DNA of 64,000 nucleotides from Panopea generosa (GCA_029582155.1 CM055895.1:49225417-49289416), one strand, 5' to 3'; shown: positions 1 to 10,285, counted from the stretch's first letter. Numbers and translations are program-made. Notes: a model not told the origin generated them from the letters alone.

Positions 1-80
1 TTCATTTTTGACAATTCTTCTCAGTTGTTGCAGTGTATCACTACGCAGTTCAAACTGTTATACCTTCATCAAACAGTACC
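1..80 (+). pseudogene. Second copy of a capsid-region fragment (cut by window edge)
   Basis: About the first 60 bases match 4726-4786, the stretch just upstream of the capsid-like reading frame of the endogenous CRESS virus, with only a few differences; similarity fades after about base 65. The plus frame starting at base 1 stays open to about base 111. One base is missing here relative to the copy at 4.77 kb, so the two differ in frame beyond that point. Inference: a second, mostly lost or off-window copy of the same viral insertion. It could instead be a host repeat shared by both sites. Confidence 0.4.
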
Positions 81-279
81 CAATGTCATCCAAACTTGGC
101 AGAAATCATGAAAAATGTTCAAATGTTCTCATATACACAAATAAATATGACAATTGTATGACTTTTAAACAAAAATAATGCCTAACCGCTTAAAACTATG
201 TTAATAAATGAATTTTGCGGTATTTCTTGCGTTTTTCTATACATTGATTACTGTTCTTGGCCTTTCAAAAGAGTCCTCC

Positions 280-500
280 ATGGTCGAATGGTCTAAAGCA
301 CCGCCTCGAGATCACTTACCCCTCATCGCGAAAGTGACCGCTCGCTCCAAAAACGTTATTTGAGAAAGTTTGCTTGCGGGAGGACGGTGGTTTTACTAAG
401 ATTCATTCTAAAGTCTTCCGCCACCAACAAAAAACTGGATATGTCATAAATATAACCTGAAATGTGTTGAAAATGGCGTTAACCCCATAAAAAACTGACC
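280..500 (+). repeat. tRNA-derived SINE, family D
   Basis: The head resembles a tRNA gene (GGTCGAATGGTCTAAAGCA near the start, A-box-like). The body, with TGAGAAAGTTTGCTTG, TTCATTCTAAAGTCTTC and AACTGGATATGTCATA, matches in reverse the sequence at 12205-12440. Two copies with the same order of blocks define the family. No clear target duplication was seen. Confidence 0.6.
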
Positions 501-2720
501 TTTTAATTACAGACCCGTTCGTCGAACGATATACGCACATATGAACGCCGGTACAGTTAAAGTTTAGAACATATATTTGTTTAAAGTCCAAATGATATCG
601 AATCTTAGGATATATAAAGATTTTTTTAAAGCTTATGAAACTCTACACTATTAAAGTAATTAAAATATAAAAATACACTATCATAAATATTAAATATCTA
701 CAATTGAACCAACAATGTTTTAAACTCTGTTATTAGCCATTTAATGTCCATTGAGTTATATTAATCACTGTATTAGCTCAATTGCATGGGGATGGTTATG
801 GGTTCGTGTCCTGGTTGGAGCAAATGTTTTTTTACTGATTATAATCATGTTTGGCTAATTTGAATATATATTTTTGTTTCACATTATTTGATAAGACAAA
901 TACTATAACTTTGATTTCTATCTTTTATAGAATAAATCTAATGAAACGCATGTACACTACAACGACGGTCAGGAATTGTATTGTACTTTCACTAAACCCG
1001 TGTTCATGTATGCTTATCACGATCAACCGACTGACCTGTAAGTGTATTATAGAAAAGACGCAAGCCAAATATTTTTTAACATAAATTTGTAAAAACAAAA
1101 TGGTATTTTTTGTTATCAATAATTATAGCTCTATATATAGCGCAATTGTATTCTATATTTTATAAATGGAAGTAATATATTTTTATTAGCTTTTATTCAA
1201 TAAATTAACCTAATACTATTTTATATAGTTTAAATAAGATTTATCATATAACGGTGATTGAAAGTGTTAAAGAAATTATTTACCTAAAATATGAAAAGAC
1301 AAACTGTTTGAACGTTGACCTGGTCACCATGTCAAAGTACGAGAAAACGTTTGTTTATGGATAGTGTCGTTTTTTTTGGAAATAGAGAGACGGGAGTCCT
1401 GCTTAATATGCTAAGTTTTTTCAACACTTGCCGCTCCATATTCTGAACATGTTGACGCTATAGATATTAGTATGATCATGTATGGGTACAATTTCTAAAA
1501 ATTAGAATCGTTTAAGTTTGTTTGAAATTAATGCCATAACAATGATACAATTCTTCAAAGAAGTTTCAAGTAAGACAGTTTTTCAGCCTATATACAGTGG
1601 AAAATAGATCATACATACTCCAATACATTTTCAAACATTTCACCAATCATGTGGTAAACAAAACCATTGATTAGTCAATAATTGAACCGCGTGGCAAATC
1701 TTTGCATTGAATATATTGAAAACGCTGTACCTAATATTGGTGTTCGTAATATCGGATACTTTAAAAGTAATTGTTTTTTAACGAGATGTCAAATGAAGAC
1801 CTAGTTTTTTTGTGTTTTTTTAAACATATATATTTTACTTTGATGATAAACGTTATTACATTTCATGCAAATCACGCTCGAAGTCTCACTGGGTGAGCAT
1901 GTACTAATCATATTAAGACCGTGTGCAAGTGCAGACCACTAATTTCGGGTTTATTTAGAAAATGGTCAGATCTCTCTTGTAAATGTTGAATAATATCTTA
2001 TTTTGCTACCATGATATGAAGTTTATATGTAATATCAAGTATTTTATAAATTGGAATTTGTGTTCTGAACTGGCTGGGAGCGCATCACGCGTTTTAACAC
2101 TTTATCTACTGATTCCCTGGCAAATAACGATTATGCATACTCAAGGCAGATGAGAATATACTACATCTCTGGTTTTTATGCTCATTATTTATATCTGGCG
2201 GTTTTGTATGCCCAGATATGCTTTGATGTCAATGTATGTATAATTGGTAATTAATATTTCTTTTCAGGAATTATATGATATGATTCCCGGCCCATTTCGA
2301 CTCACCTTGTGATTTGGTGTTTACATCTTTATCAGACATCATTATCATTGATTTTCATTTATTAAATCCGAAGTAACAAAATACAGCTTTTCATTAGTTA
2401 TTATCGCTTTGATAGAAAATACTCTAATAATTTTTCACTTTCACATATTGCAAGATATTTTACTCTAATATTCAAACTACCGATCCTGCACAAGTTTTAT
2501 TGAATATGAAGTGTCAGATAGTTATATATTCAGACCCATCCATAAATATGGTTATACGCCTATATGTGTGCAGTTATGTATATACTGGAACCTGTGTTTT
2601 TTTTCAACACTTTTAATTCCCATTAACCCCACTTTGGATTAGTCTATGGTAGCAACCAGCATGTAACATGTTTTTCCTAGGCGAGTCTAATACAAATTTC
2701 CTCTCAGCAGCAATCAATGT
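501..2720. other. No gene recognised
   Basis: AT-rich sequence with only short open frames lacking any recognisable domain. A phrase near 790-830 looks vaguely like a tRNA-type SINE head, but nothing supports an element around it. Confidence 0.5.
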
Positions 2721-2724
2721 TGTT

Positions 2725-2832
2725 GTAGTATAGGGTTTAGCGTCGCTTTCAACATTGTTTCAGTTATATCTCGAAAGTGTCTATTTGAGACCATATTCTA
2801 AGTGTCCTCACATTGGATAATCATGATATAGA
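2725..2832 (-). repeat. SINE family C, 3' tail fragment
   Basis: The phrase TTTAGCGTCGCTTTCAACA followed by TTTCAGTTATATCTCG is the reverse complement of the tail that ends the SINE copies at 40730-41025 and 58150-58375. Only the tail is present, directly beside the decayed LINE to its right. Confidence 0.5.
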
Positions 2833-2839
2833 TACATAT

Positions 2840-3870
2840 CATTTATTGACTTAAACTATTACAGTTTTTCATCATTACAAATAAATGATGAAATAAATAC
2901 ACAAATATACATAAATATACATATCTGAACAAAGTTGGAATATACAGTTTAATTATATTATGTTTCTCTTGAATCTTCTGAGTGTTTGTTAAATCGTTTT
3001 TGTGTCTAAAAGAGGATGATCTTTTCTCAAACATATTAACGGTTCATAATTGATATGAAATGAAACTCGTCATCTGTATCATTTGATTTACATATCTGAC
3101 AAACTCGCTCGCTTCTCGCAACTATCTCTCGCTCATATATCTCCCTGTTTCTATTCTTAATCTATGTGCTGAAATTCGAATCTTTGTTAAAAAAACTTCG
3201 AAGTGATTTAGAATGTTACCTTTCTAAATATGTTTCAAAGGAAATACTTTTAATTCTTATATAACGATAAAACTTTATTGGCTTCTACATCAGACTTCCA
3301 GAGTTGCACAAAATTACCAACAAGTCTAATAATGATGGAAATAATGTATAATTTACAAACTTAGGTTTATCCCATAGGTAACCAAATCCGTTTCTGTGAG
3401 GAATAGTTTTGACATTAAATATCCAGTTTTTTACACCTTTATTACAATCAGACAGTAAGATATTATATATTGTAGTTAAAATTATATTACCTGAACTAAG
3501 CAGCTTAATATTTAATAATTCTTGACATATCTATTTATAAATAAAAGATATCTTGTTCTCCGTACACAGCAGTATTACTGCTAGATATCTAACACGAAGT
3601 ATTATTTAATAATATTTTAAATAGATTCTTTCCAAATCCTTTGATTTTGTTATTCCCCATACCTCACTACCATAATTTTATATTGAAACAACGAAAGAGT
3701 TGAATATCTTGAGAGATAATTTTGGTTTTAGATCATATTTACATATATTACTAAGTAATATATTCATTTTTTTAGAGCTTTTCCACTGAGACATTGTTGA
3801 TTTAATCAGAATATTCTGGTATAGTTGAATACTACTTCCAAGTAGTTAAAATCATCAACGACAATTCATG
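2840..3870 (-). pseudogene. Decayed LINE reverse transcriptase, C-terminal part
   Basis: Reading the minus strand near 3625-3690 gives NYGSEVWGITKSKDLERI in one frame, the block that follows the thumb of LINE reverse transcriptases and aligns with LCYGSEIWG in the better-preserved LINE at 43.3-46.0 kb. Further 3' (about 3060-3125) a degraded CxxC...DEFHF-like block is visible. The frame is broken by many stops and shifts, so this is an old 5'-truncated copy. It lies between two SINE C fragments. The exact ends are uncertain by about 100 bases. Confidence 0.65.
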
Positions 3871-3872
3871 CC

Positions 3873-4065
3873 GCAGATACATGGTATGATACTCCACCCA
3901 GTTTCACTATATAGACACCGGGCCGACGAGACCCCGAACTTTCTTTAAATTCTGAGCGCTAAGCGTGGAAGTTTCTGTACCATTTTACAAGTTGATCGAA
4001 CCCATGACCTTTCGCATAAGTGGCGGGCGCTCTACCACATTGGCCACCGTTGCGGTGCAGTTTAT
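3873..4065 (-). repeat. tRNA-derived SINE, family C
   Basis: On the minus strand the tRNA-like head (B-box-like GGTCATGGGTTCGATCAAC) is followed by the family body, here including CGCTTAGCGCTCAGAATTTA and a diverged AAAGTTCGGGG. The same order is seen at 36595-36895, 40730-41025, 54935-55145 and 58150-58375. It is not a functional tRNA gene because the cloverleaf 5' half is degraded. Confidence 0.6.
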
Positions 4066-4580
4066 AATACATAAAAACTAAATCGTAAAATTATTTCTTA
4101 AATATAAAAAGAAAGAAAAAAGACATGGATTTTACTTTGGTTTCAACTTATCTATTTTAAATCGATTGTAAAACAATAAATTATTCGATTTGACTATACC
4201 ACCTATAATTCTTTTGATGAAACATAGATAAAAATAAACTAATATGCACAAGTTTAAGAGACGACAAAACTTTAACAGAGGTATTATTTTCTGATTTAAA
4301 ACAAAAACGAAAATATTGATAGATACACTGAAATTAATATTGTTTTAAGATCACACGTCATTTCTTAAAATAATTATTTGTTTTACTAATTCTGAAAAGA
4401 ATACATCTACATTATGGTAAAATGTAATACGAATAAACAAGTATGTATGCAATCTTAAACTTTGTTCATTTTATTTTTAGCTGGAAAGTACTATATTTCG
4501 TTGCCATGTATGTCTTACTTTTATTATTCTTACACCAACAAAAAAGTACTGAGTAATTTGGTTTGCGTCTCACAATATAG
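4066..4580. other. No gene recognised; left flank of the viral insertion
   Basis: AT-rich, with no coding or repeat signature recognised. The last in-frame stop before the capsid-side open frame is the TAG at 4578-4580, which I use as the practical left limit of the viral element; the true junction is not visible. Confidence 0.4.
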
Positions 4581-4787
4581 AGACATGCACTTCTGAAACA
4601 CTGGATACATTACCAATGGTTCTTAAAGTGCCTTATTCCCATAGATAGTCCTCTGTTGGTCCAAATATGCAGAAAAAAACATAGGGTTGACCAGGTTGCT
4701 TTTCGATGGTTTGATGGCACCCCCTTCATTTTTGACAATTCTGCCCGTTTGTTGCAGTGTATCACTACGCATCTTTAAACTGTTATA
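4581..4787 (+). pseudogene. Possible upstream part of the capsid frame
   Basis: The frame of the capsid-like gene is open from 4581 to a stop near 4783-4785, with a further stop near 4797 just before the ATG at 4803. Comparison with the related copy at bases 1-60 shows a one-base length difference near 4770, so a frameshift plus substitutions may separate this segment from the main frame. A minus-strand open frame over the same stretch (4623-4877) has no viral features and is treated as a shadow. Whether this is really coding is uncertain. Confidence 0.35.
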
Positions 4788-4802
4788 GCATAAGACACCT
4801 TT

Positions 4803-5348
4803 ATGATTATACCTCAAGTTCGAACCCTGCTTGACGATGAACTTGTTAACAACGCCTTCAAGAATCAATGCATTCAATACGAGAAAGTCAAGTTTTTATC
4901 ATGCCAGTTTAACTATTGGATCAAGGACTCAGGAGATCAGAATGAACTCAACTATGCAAGACCCCTGGTGTGGATGCGGTACGACTCTGATGACACCACG
5001 ATCGTTAGTTCCGAAGTAGGACTTAATAACATCAAAGCATCCGGTAATACTAAGATCAAGAGACTCAATCCTGCTAGGACCTCAAACCATCTGAATATCA
5101 AGCCCCAGTTTGGAGACGTTGTCGGCGACGGGAAAGGAAAGCAATGGGAAGCAGACCGGATCGTGAAGCATGATCAGCCTTGGTTCGATGCTGATGCTAT
5201 GGCTACCTCATCCAAGAGAGCTAATTTCCCAAGCGTGCAGAATTGCTATAAACATGTAGTAAATAATGAGGCGGCAGACCACTGCCAGATTGTTGGTTAT
5301 TGGATCATTATATGTGCTTTCAAATTAGAGAACAGAAATCTTTCATAA
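4803..5348 (+). CDS. Capsid-like protein of the CRESS virus insertion (181 aa)
   Basis: A 181-residue frame starting with ATG and ending with TAA at 5346-5348. No sequence motif proves a capsid; the call rests on position and orientation (opposite to and converging with Rep, as in circovirus-like genomes) and on a mix of aromatic, Gly and charged residues expected of a jelly-roll protein. It is shorter than most CRESS capsids, and the basic N-terminus usual in the family is not at this start, so the 5' end is probably missing or in the disrupted segment upstream. A plus-strand AATAAA follows at 5369-5374. Structure prediction would be the best test. Probably not functional. Confidence 0.55.
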   Translation: MIIPQVRTLLDDELVNNAFKNQCIQYEKVKFLSCQFNYWIKDSGDQNELNYARPLVWMRYDSDDTTIVSSEVGLNNIKASGNTKIKRLNPARTSNHLNIKPQFGDVVGDGKGKQWEADRIVKHDQPWFDADAMATSSKRANFPSVQNCYKHVVNNEAADHCQIVGYWIIICAFKLENRNLS

Positions 5349-5358
5349 TGTATATGTA

Positions 5359-5374
5359 TTTATTAACAAATAAA
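5359..5374. terminator. Back-to-back polyadenylation signals
   Basis: AATAAA on plus at 5369-5374 serves the capsid side; TTTATT at 5359-5364 is AATAAA on minus and overlaps the Rep stop codon (5363-5365). The two signals sit within 16 bases, a compact arrangement common where CRESS genes converge. Confidence 0.6.
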
Positions 5375-6265
5375 AGGTTTTAACATATTATCCTCAATGA
5401 CGTGTACGTTGTATCTATCCCTGTTGAAGACCCGCATGTCGGGTTCTTGGTTCATAAAGACCGCCACTTTGTTGTTTGTCCCCCAATAACGTACGGATGT
5501 ATGATACTTCGTGCAGTGAAATTTCCCGTTCTTTATTTCTTCTATTATCTCGTAGTTAATGTGGTCCATAGACTTTCTGACTATGTCAAAAATGGTGTAC
5601 TCTTCACCGTCGTAAGTATTTTTTGCGTCCCCTGACCGACCATTACCTATTTGCAGAGACCCCATATGAATACTCATCCACCTTGCCAAAAATGTCTTTC
5701 CGTTATCTCCTTTCATGTCCACGATGAACAGTATTTGCCGCTTATCTTGTGCCTTTAATAAATCGACACATTCTTGCTGCCACGGCTTTAACTTTACATC
5801 ACTGAATTCCTCTTCTACCTCTCTGCCTCGCGCCTGCAGCTTGATCCTCTTTGCCGACTGTTTGATACAATCAGCTTTCGTGATGTAGCTGTATCCGTAC
5901 TTCTCTATTAGTTCTTCCTCGTCGACCTTGTTCATGACGTCTCTGACCATCTCTCCCCAGTCTATCTTCCGCTATCCGTGAATCTGTATCTGTCCTGTTT
6001 GGAACACTTGTCCCTGTTTGCTGCAGTAGTCCTTGTTCTCTGTTGCCGTTCCGTGCGCCTTATCCCAGTGTGCCCGCGGTAATATCTTCTTCACAGTAGT
6101 AAATCTCCTCCTGTCGTTGAGCTGGATGTATCCTTGTAGATGCGGTGTGTCCTCTTCTCCCATTTCCTTTCCGTAAACCAGGTACGCGCATTCTGTAGTC
6201 TTTATCCGTTCCTCTTCTTCCGCCGTGTAGTTGTTCAAAGTGAAGACCCAGTTCTTGACAGCCAT
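5363..6265 (-). pseudogene. rep: CRESS virus replication-associated protein, one nonsense codon
   Basis: Rep nicks and rejoins the origin and unwinds viral DNA. The N-terminal HUH endonuclease segment (6265 to 5975) shows motif I FTLNN (residues 8-12), motif II HLQGYIQL (42-49) and motif III YCSK (80-83) with the catalytic Tyr80. After an in-frame TAG at 5972-5974 (codon 98) the same frame continues open to the TAA at 5363-5365. This second part carries the superfamily 3 helicase: Walker A GDNGKT, Walker B FDIVR, motif C VFMNQEPD and a trailing DRY arginine block. Full span is about 300 codons, the normal size for the family. One stop and no frameshift imply fairly recent decay or past constraint. 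The ATG at 6263-6265 was chosen because motif I follows at the usual distance. Confidence 0.9.
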
Positions 6266-6282
6266 CCTTAATCGAAAATTTA

Positions 6283-6311
6283 GGCTTAAAGTGTAGTATT
6301 TCCTTTAAGCC
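6283..6311 (+). promoter_or_regulatory. CRESS virus origin stem-loop with nonanucleotide
   Basis: GGCTTAAAG (6283-6291) and CTTTAAGCC (6303-6311) form a perfect 9-bp stem around an 11-base loop. The loop contains TAGTATTTC (6294-6302), one mismatch from the canonical TAGTATTAC that Rep nicks. It lies 18 bases 5' of the Rep ATG, the expected place. The nonanucleotide reads on the plus strand, the capsid-sense strand, opposite to Rep. Confidence 0.85.
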
Positions 6312-6314
6312 AGA

Positions 6315-6330
6315 GTTTCACAGTTTCACA
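6315..6330 (+). repeat. Tandem iterons beside the origin
   Basis: Two exact direct copies of GTTTCACA start 4 bases after the stem. Short tandem iterons next to the hairpin are the sequence-specific Rep binding sites in circoviruses and relatives, so this completes a recognisable origin. Confidence 0.7.
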
Positions 6331-6339
6331 GTATTCCGT

Positions 6340-8090
6340 TATTTGATAAAGTTTCTTTTTTGTCTCCTTAATTATTTTATTATATTTTATTCAAAATACT
6401 GTTCACTTCATTTGCATATTTGCCTAGTAACATTTAACTTACGCAAGTAGACCGGAAGTACTATTTTTTATACAGTTAAATTCCGCCCGTACTTATTATC
6501 GATCCGCCAGTAATAAAGGTACTAATACTAAGGTATAACTTTATATATTTATTAACATAAGGGTTAGGCATTCATTCCTGTATCTTTAGGGTTAGTCCCT
6601 TATTAGCTGTCTATTGTTTTATACTATTTAAATAAAAGTTGGAATTCTATAAATAGATCATTACGTTATTGATGCCTGATATTCTAGATCCATCTAGAAT
6701 AATTACACTTTCGGGAACATCATATTGATTTTAATATCTGGGGGCACTATATCGTTTTAAGAGTCTGATTTATTTAGTATATAGAAAAGAAGAATTAACT
6801 TTTTATTGGCATATTCTCTCTCCATCACTGCGTTAGGATGTTCAATGTAATATTGATAACTCATTGTTTCGGCTTTAATATACCTGTGAAGTATTGCCTG
6901 TTGTCCATCGGGAATATAGATTATAAACGACTGAAATAACAAAATACTTGTTACATATTATACGTATCATACCAATGACAGTTAGAACATTAGAACTGAT
7001 ACAAAATCAAAGTACATAAAGTACTGAGAGCCGGCCTTTGGATAGTATTTGTACGTCTACACAATTTAAATGATAGTATTGTAGCGATGTTTTAAGCAAC
7101 ATTTTTAAAAATGTACATCAATATGTTACTGCTTGGATTTAGAAAAACGGATTTCAAGGAAAAGAAAGTTGTCCCTGTCGCGTATTATTATTTTGGAGGT
7201 AATCAAGATCATAACGACGTCAGCAGGGCTATACCTTTGGTATAAAGCCCGGCTAACAATGCATAAATGATAACAAAAAGGAGGAAACAAACAAAGAGAA
7301 GTGAAAACATGGGTCATTGCCTAGCAAGAATCAGTGGTGAAACTCAGTTAAGCTCAGGTCTCGAGGTTATGAAACGTTTTTCTTGCTCAGCTCAGCATTT
7401 GTGTTAAAACCTTGTAGTGGGACCGTCATGGGCTACATTTCAAACATTTTCAAGCTTTTTAATTTTATTATCTATATACAATTATTATCACTGGTTTATT
7501 TTAAAATATTTAGGCATTTACTTTACCATATCCCATTTTTGTTTCTGTTTTATTAATTTTATTTATATATATATATATTTAGTATCAGTGCTTTCTGAAA
7601 GCATATATTTTAAGAAACAATATGAGCATGCAACATTATTTTTTTTAACAAAAGGTGTAGAGCATTAATTCTACTAATTGGGGCATCAATACTTCATGAA
7701 TAACGTATATGTATATACTATCCCACATACAATTAACAAAAATAGGAAGTTTTACCACACGTTTTTTCTCAATATTATTTTTAGTATGATGAGGTCAAAA
7801 TTTTATAATTGGTGCTTAGCCTTCTGCAGAAAACTATGTTTATCTCACAGGTAATGTCAATTTTTCTAAAATTTTACATAAAAAACTTTAATGACAAATA
7901 TTTTTTAAATAAAATTGTTGACGCATCGTACAGAAATTGCATAAAAGCAATAATATGAACGTTTTTTATGTAAAAAATGAACATGGAATCTAAACCCCAC
8001 ACACCCACCCCAGTACTCGAACATTTGAATTATTTATCTCGCAAATAATGTCAATTTCAAAACCAACGTTTGTTTTTTATTGACCATTGG
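6340..8090. other. No gene recognised; right flank of viral insertion
   Basis: AT-rich. Imperfect inverted blocks occur around 6466-6525 (GTACTTATTA and TAATAAAGGTAC) but lack a nonanucleotide. A short TA run lies near 7563-7580. Open frames here carry no domains. Confidence 0.4.
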
Positions 8091-8099
8091 TACACTTTC

Positions 8100-8660
8100 G
8101 CCATTATTGTCCCCCGATTTGCGAAAAGTGTGAGACACTTATTTCCGTCCGTCCGTCTCTCTGTCTCTCTGTCCTTCACATTTTGGTAATAGTGCAATAA
8201 CTACATAAATCTTAATTCAATGTTTATATTGACAAAACACAGACAAAGTTCGATTTTCGGGGTTGATATTTTTGGCGTTGTATAGTTGTGCCCCTTTACT
8301 TTGAGAAAAAATCGTGATACTTTGGTTTCTGAACAATAACTTAAGAATGCCTAAATCAGGTCTTCTGAAATTCTAATGCATTGTTTATAATGACAACACA
8401 GGCTTAGTTCGATTTCCGGGGTTGTGACCTTTGGCGTTGTAGATAAGTGCCCCTTTAATTTGTGAAAAAATAGTAATTTCCGCCCGTCCCACATAATTGG
8501 GTTTCCGTGCAATAACTTAAGAATGTAAAAATGCCTGATTGAAATCTTTTTGAAATTCTCATACAATGTATATAAAACAAAACGTAGGCTTAATTTGATT
8601 TTAGAGATTGTGACATTTGTCGTTCTACAGTTATGCCCCTTGAATTTGTGATGAGTGAAT
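8100..8660. repeat. Diverged 160-185 bp repeats, about 3 copies
   Basis: Three successive blocks share GGGGTTGTGACCTTTGGCGT-like and GTGCCCCTTTAATTTGTGA-like phrases, starting near 8252, 8411 and 8597, plus AACAATAACTTAAGAATG-type phrases. The block opens with a CCGTCCGTCTCTCTGTC microsatellite-like stretch. It looks like a dispersed repeat with internal subunits; no coding signal. Confidence 0.6.
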
Positions 8661-8929
8661 CCAAAGAGTTTGATTTTTTACTAAACAATACACAATTGGA
8701 GTGAAACTGTAGGATAGGAGCTTTTTCGTGGGTCATAACTATAAATTTGAGAATTTACCCAAGTTACTCCATATCGGCATTTTGTGCATTGCAGCTGATA
8801 TCGCGCAGCGATTTCACAAGATCTTTCTGTTAAATTATAAATTTGAATGATTTGTAAACAGTTTCTTTAACACTGACAGTTAATGATTATTCCTTACATA
8901 CACTTTAAATAATGTTCTGTATTGCACTT

Positions 8930-9263
8930 GATAATAAAATCACCTTTCATTGTGAGCCACTGTTATGACTTTAGAATTTTATTCCAGCCATTTACAAAGT
9001 TTCTGGATAGCTGTTTGAATCGAGACTGGTTTCAAAATATTACCATTTACTTTCATTGAGCCAGAATCAGTCATTACTAGACAAGTAAACTTCTGTGCTT
9101 CTGATGGTATATGCAATCCTGGTCTAACAAAGGTGTCAAATGCTTGTAAAGACTTGACTTTCACCGCAGCTATTTGTGTAATGTGTGGTATCAGTCCACT
9201 GTGTACTACAAATACATTGACAAATACTGTTATTATTTTACTGCTTTGAGCTAATATTTTCAA
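8930..9263 (-). pseudogene. DEDDh 3'-5' exonuclease-like fragment
   Basis: The minus frame from about 9263 reads GLIPHITQIAAVKV, then AFDTFVRP...IPSEAQKFT, KWLE, an in-frame TAA at 8979-8981, then NSKVITVAHNER in the same frame. This order (Exo I region, ..HITQIAA, central region, WL..VAHN) is that of RNase T/DEDDh exonuclease domains found in many invertebrate and transposon-linked proteins. The catalytic DxE of Exo I is not visible, the stop interrupts before the conserved AHN block, and more stops follow. The original gene or element is unknown. Confidence 0.6.
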
Positions 9264-9377
9264 GAGATAACTAATAAATAGATACTCCTTTTTCTTATAA
9301 TTTTTTGCTTGTCCTCGTGTCTTAATATGACCTTAGTGTTAACAGGTTGTAAACGCCAACTCTCAAAATACTCAAAG

Positions 9378-9535
9378 TGAGGCGATGGTGTGGTGGATTA
9401 AATGTTTGCCGCTCACGCAATCTCGACCCGGTGCCTCTCAGAAACAACACTCAGGACAGGTTCTTCTGAGGAATCGGATTCGAGAGCGATTCAAATAAGT
9501 TCGCCATCAAGTATAATAAATCGGTATAAACTAAT
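9378..9535 (+). repeat. tRNA-derived SINE, family A
   Basis: Head GGCGATGGTGTGGTGGATTA (A-box-like), then GGTGCCTCTCAGAAACA and AGGACAGGTTCTTCTGAGG, the same order as the copy at 14986-15182. The B-box region is shortened. Confidence 0.55.
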
Positions 9536-9593
9536 TTAATTCAATTGAGAGGATTTTATTTGTCAGGTAACCCGAAAATTTATATTGATTGTT

Positions 9594-9631
9594 ATGGTGT
9601 AATATCAGTAATATCATGGTGTAATATCAGT
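9594..9631 (+). repeat. 22-bp unit, inverted partner at 11776-11828
   Basis: About 1.7 copies of a unit built from TGGTGTAATATCAG and TAATATCA. The reverse complement of the same unit occurs as about 2.4 copies at 11776-11828, so a 2.2-kb interval is bracketed by inverted repeats. Confidence 0.6.
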
Positions 9632-10074
9632 CAGCTATTCTATAATAGAACTGATGACTGAGCGATGATGAAAGAGGTAATGGGTGTCATGTACTGCTTA
9701 AACCATTGCATATCTCAAAAGTGATGACTATGCGCACGCATGATTAACAACACAATTGTCACGGCGTTAAAAAACGGCGTAAATTCAATATACAATGAAT
9801 CAGTTATAAATACATACTTGTTAAACTATCAAAGGATCGTTTGTGCCAGGCAGTGTCTACTGTGTAGGACATTCCGCCCTTGACCGACACGGAAACATGG
9901 AAGCAAGGCCAATTCTGAGTGTCGACCTAACACAGATCCTGACAGAAGATCGACGTCGGTAAATGTACAGTTGCTCTTAACTAGATTACCGAAATCACCA
10001 CACACAACATTCTAGCTGTAATTTATAACAAAAATTCTTACTACTTGTGTATATTTTAGTTTATGTATTTTATT

Positions 10075-10285
10075 GATATACGACAATGTGTCTCATTATC
10101 ATTCGTCACTCACAGCTGATTCAGGGTGAAAGTTGTCAGGTGCTTGTGACGATGGGCGTTGTCGAGTACTGGTTATTCTTCCAGGATCCCGGAAAAAGTG
10201 TTTAGATTAACTTATCATCTGTTAGCTCTCGATGGAATGAAAATGACGCTAAATATTCAATCAGTCAAAGTCTAGCAATATATAT
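10075..10285 (+). repeat. SINE family B, 5'-truncated
   Basis: Shares the ordered blocks ACGACAATGTGTCTCATTAT, GAGTACTGGTTATTC, CCAGGATCCCGGAAA and AATGACGCTAAATATTCAAT with copies at 41662-41867 and 53825-54112. No tRNA head. Confidence 0.65.

Larger units (their letters stand above)
4581..6335. mobile_element. Endogenous CRESS-DNA virus, near one genome unit
   Basis: The layout is that of a small circular single-stranded DNA virus: a capsid-like frame on plus, Rep on minus, convergent 3' ends 14 bases apart with polyadenylation signals on both strands, and an origin stem-loop with iterons just 5' of Rep. Total length, about 1.75 kb, fits one circovirus-sized genome linearised on the capsid side of the origin. 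The coding part is less AT-rich than its surroundings. It sits inside repeat-rich host DNA with SINE and LINE remnants 0.5-1.7 kb to its left, so it is read as integrated. Borders are inferred; no target duplication was found. Confidence 0.8.

Noticed and set aside
4623..4877. 84-codon minus-strand gene
   Set aside because: It is antisense to the capsid-side frame, lacks any domain, and overlaps the main capsid-like frame.
6466..6525. Alternative viral origin hairpin
   Set aside because: The arms pair imperfectly and the loop lacks a nonanucleotide; the hairpin at 6283-6311 fits far better.
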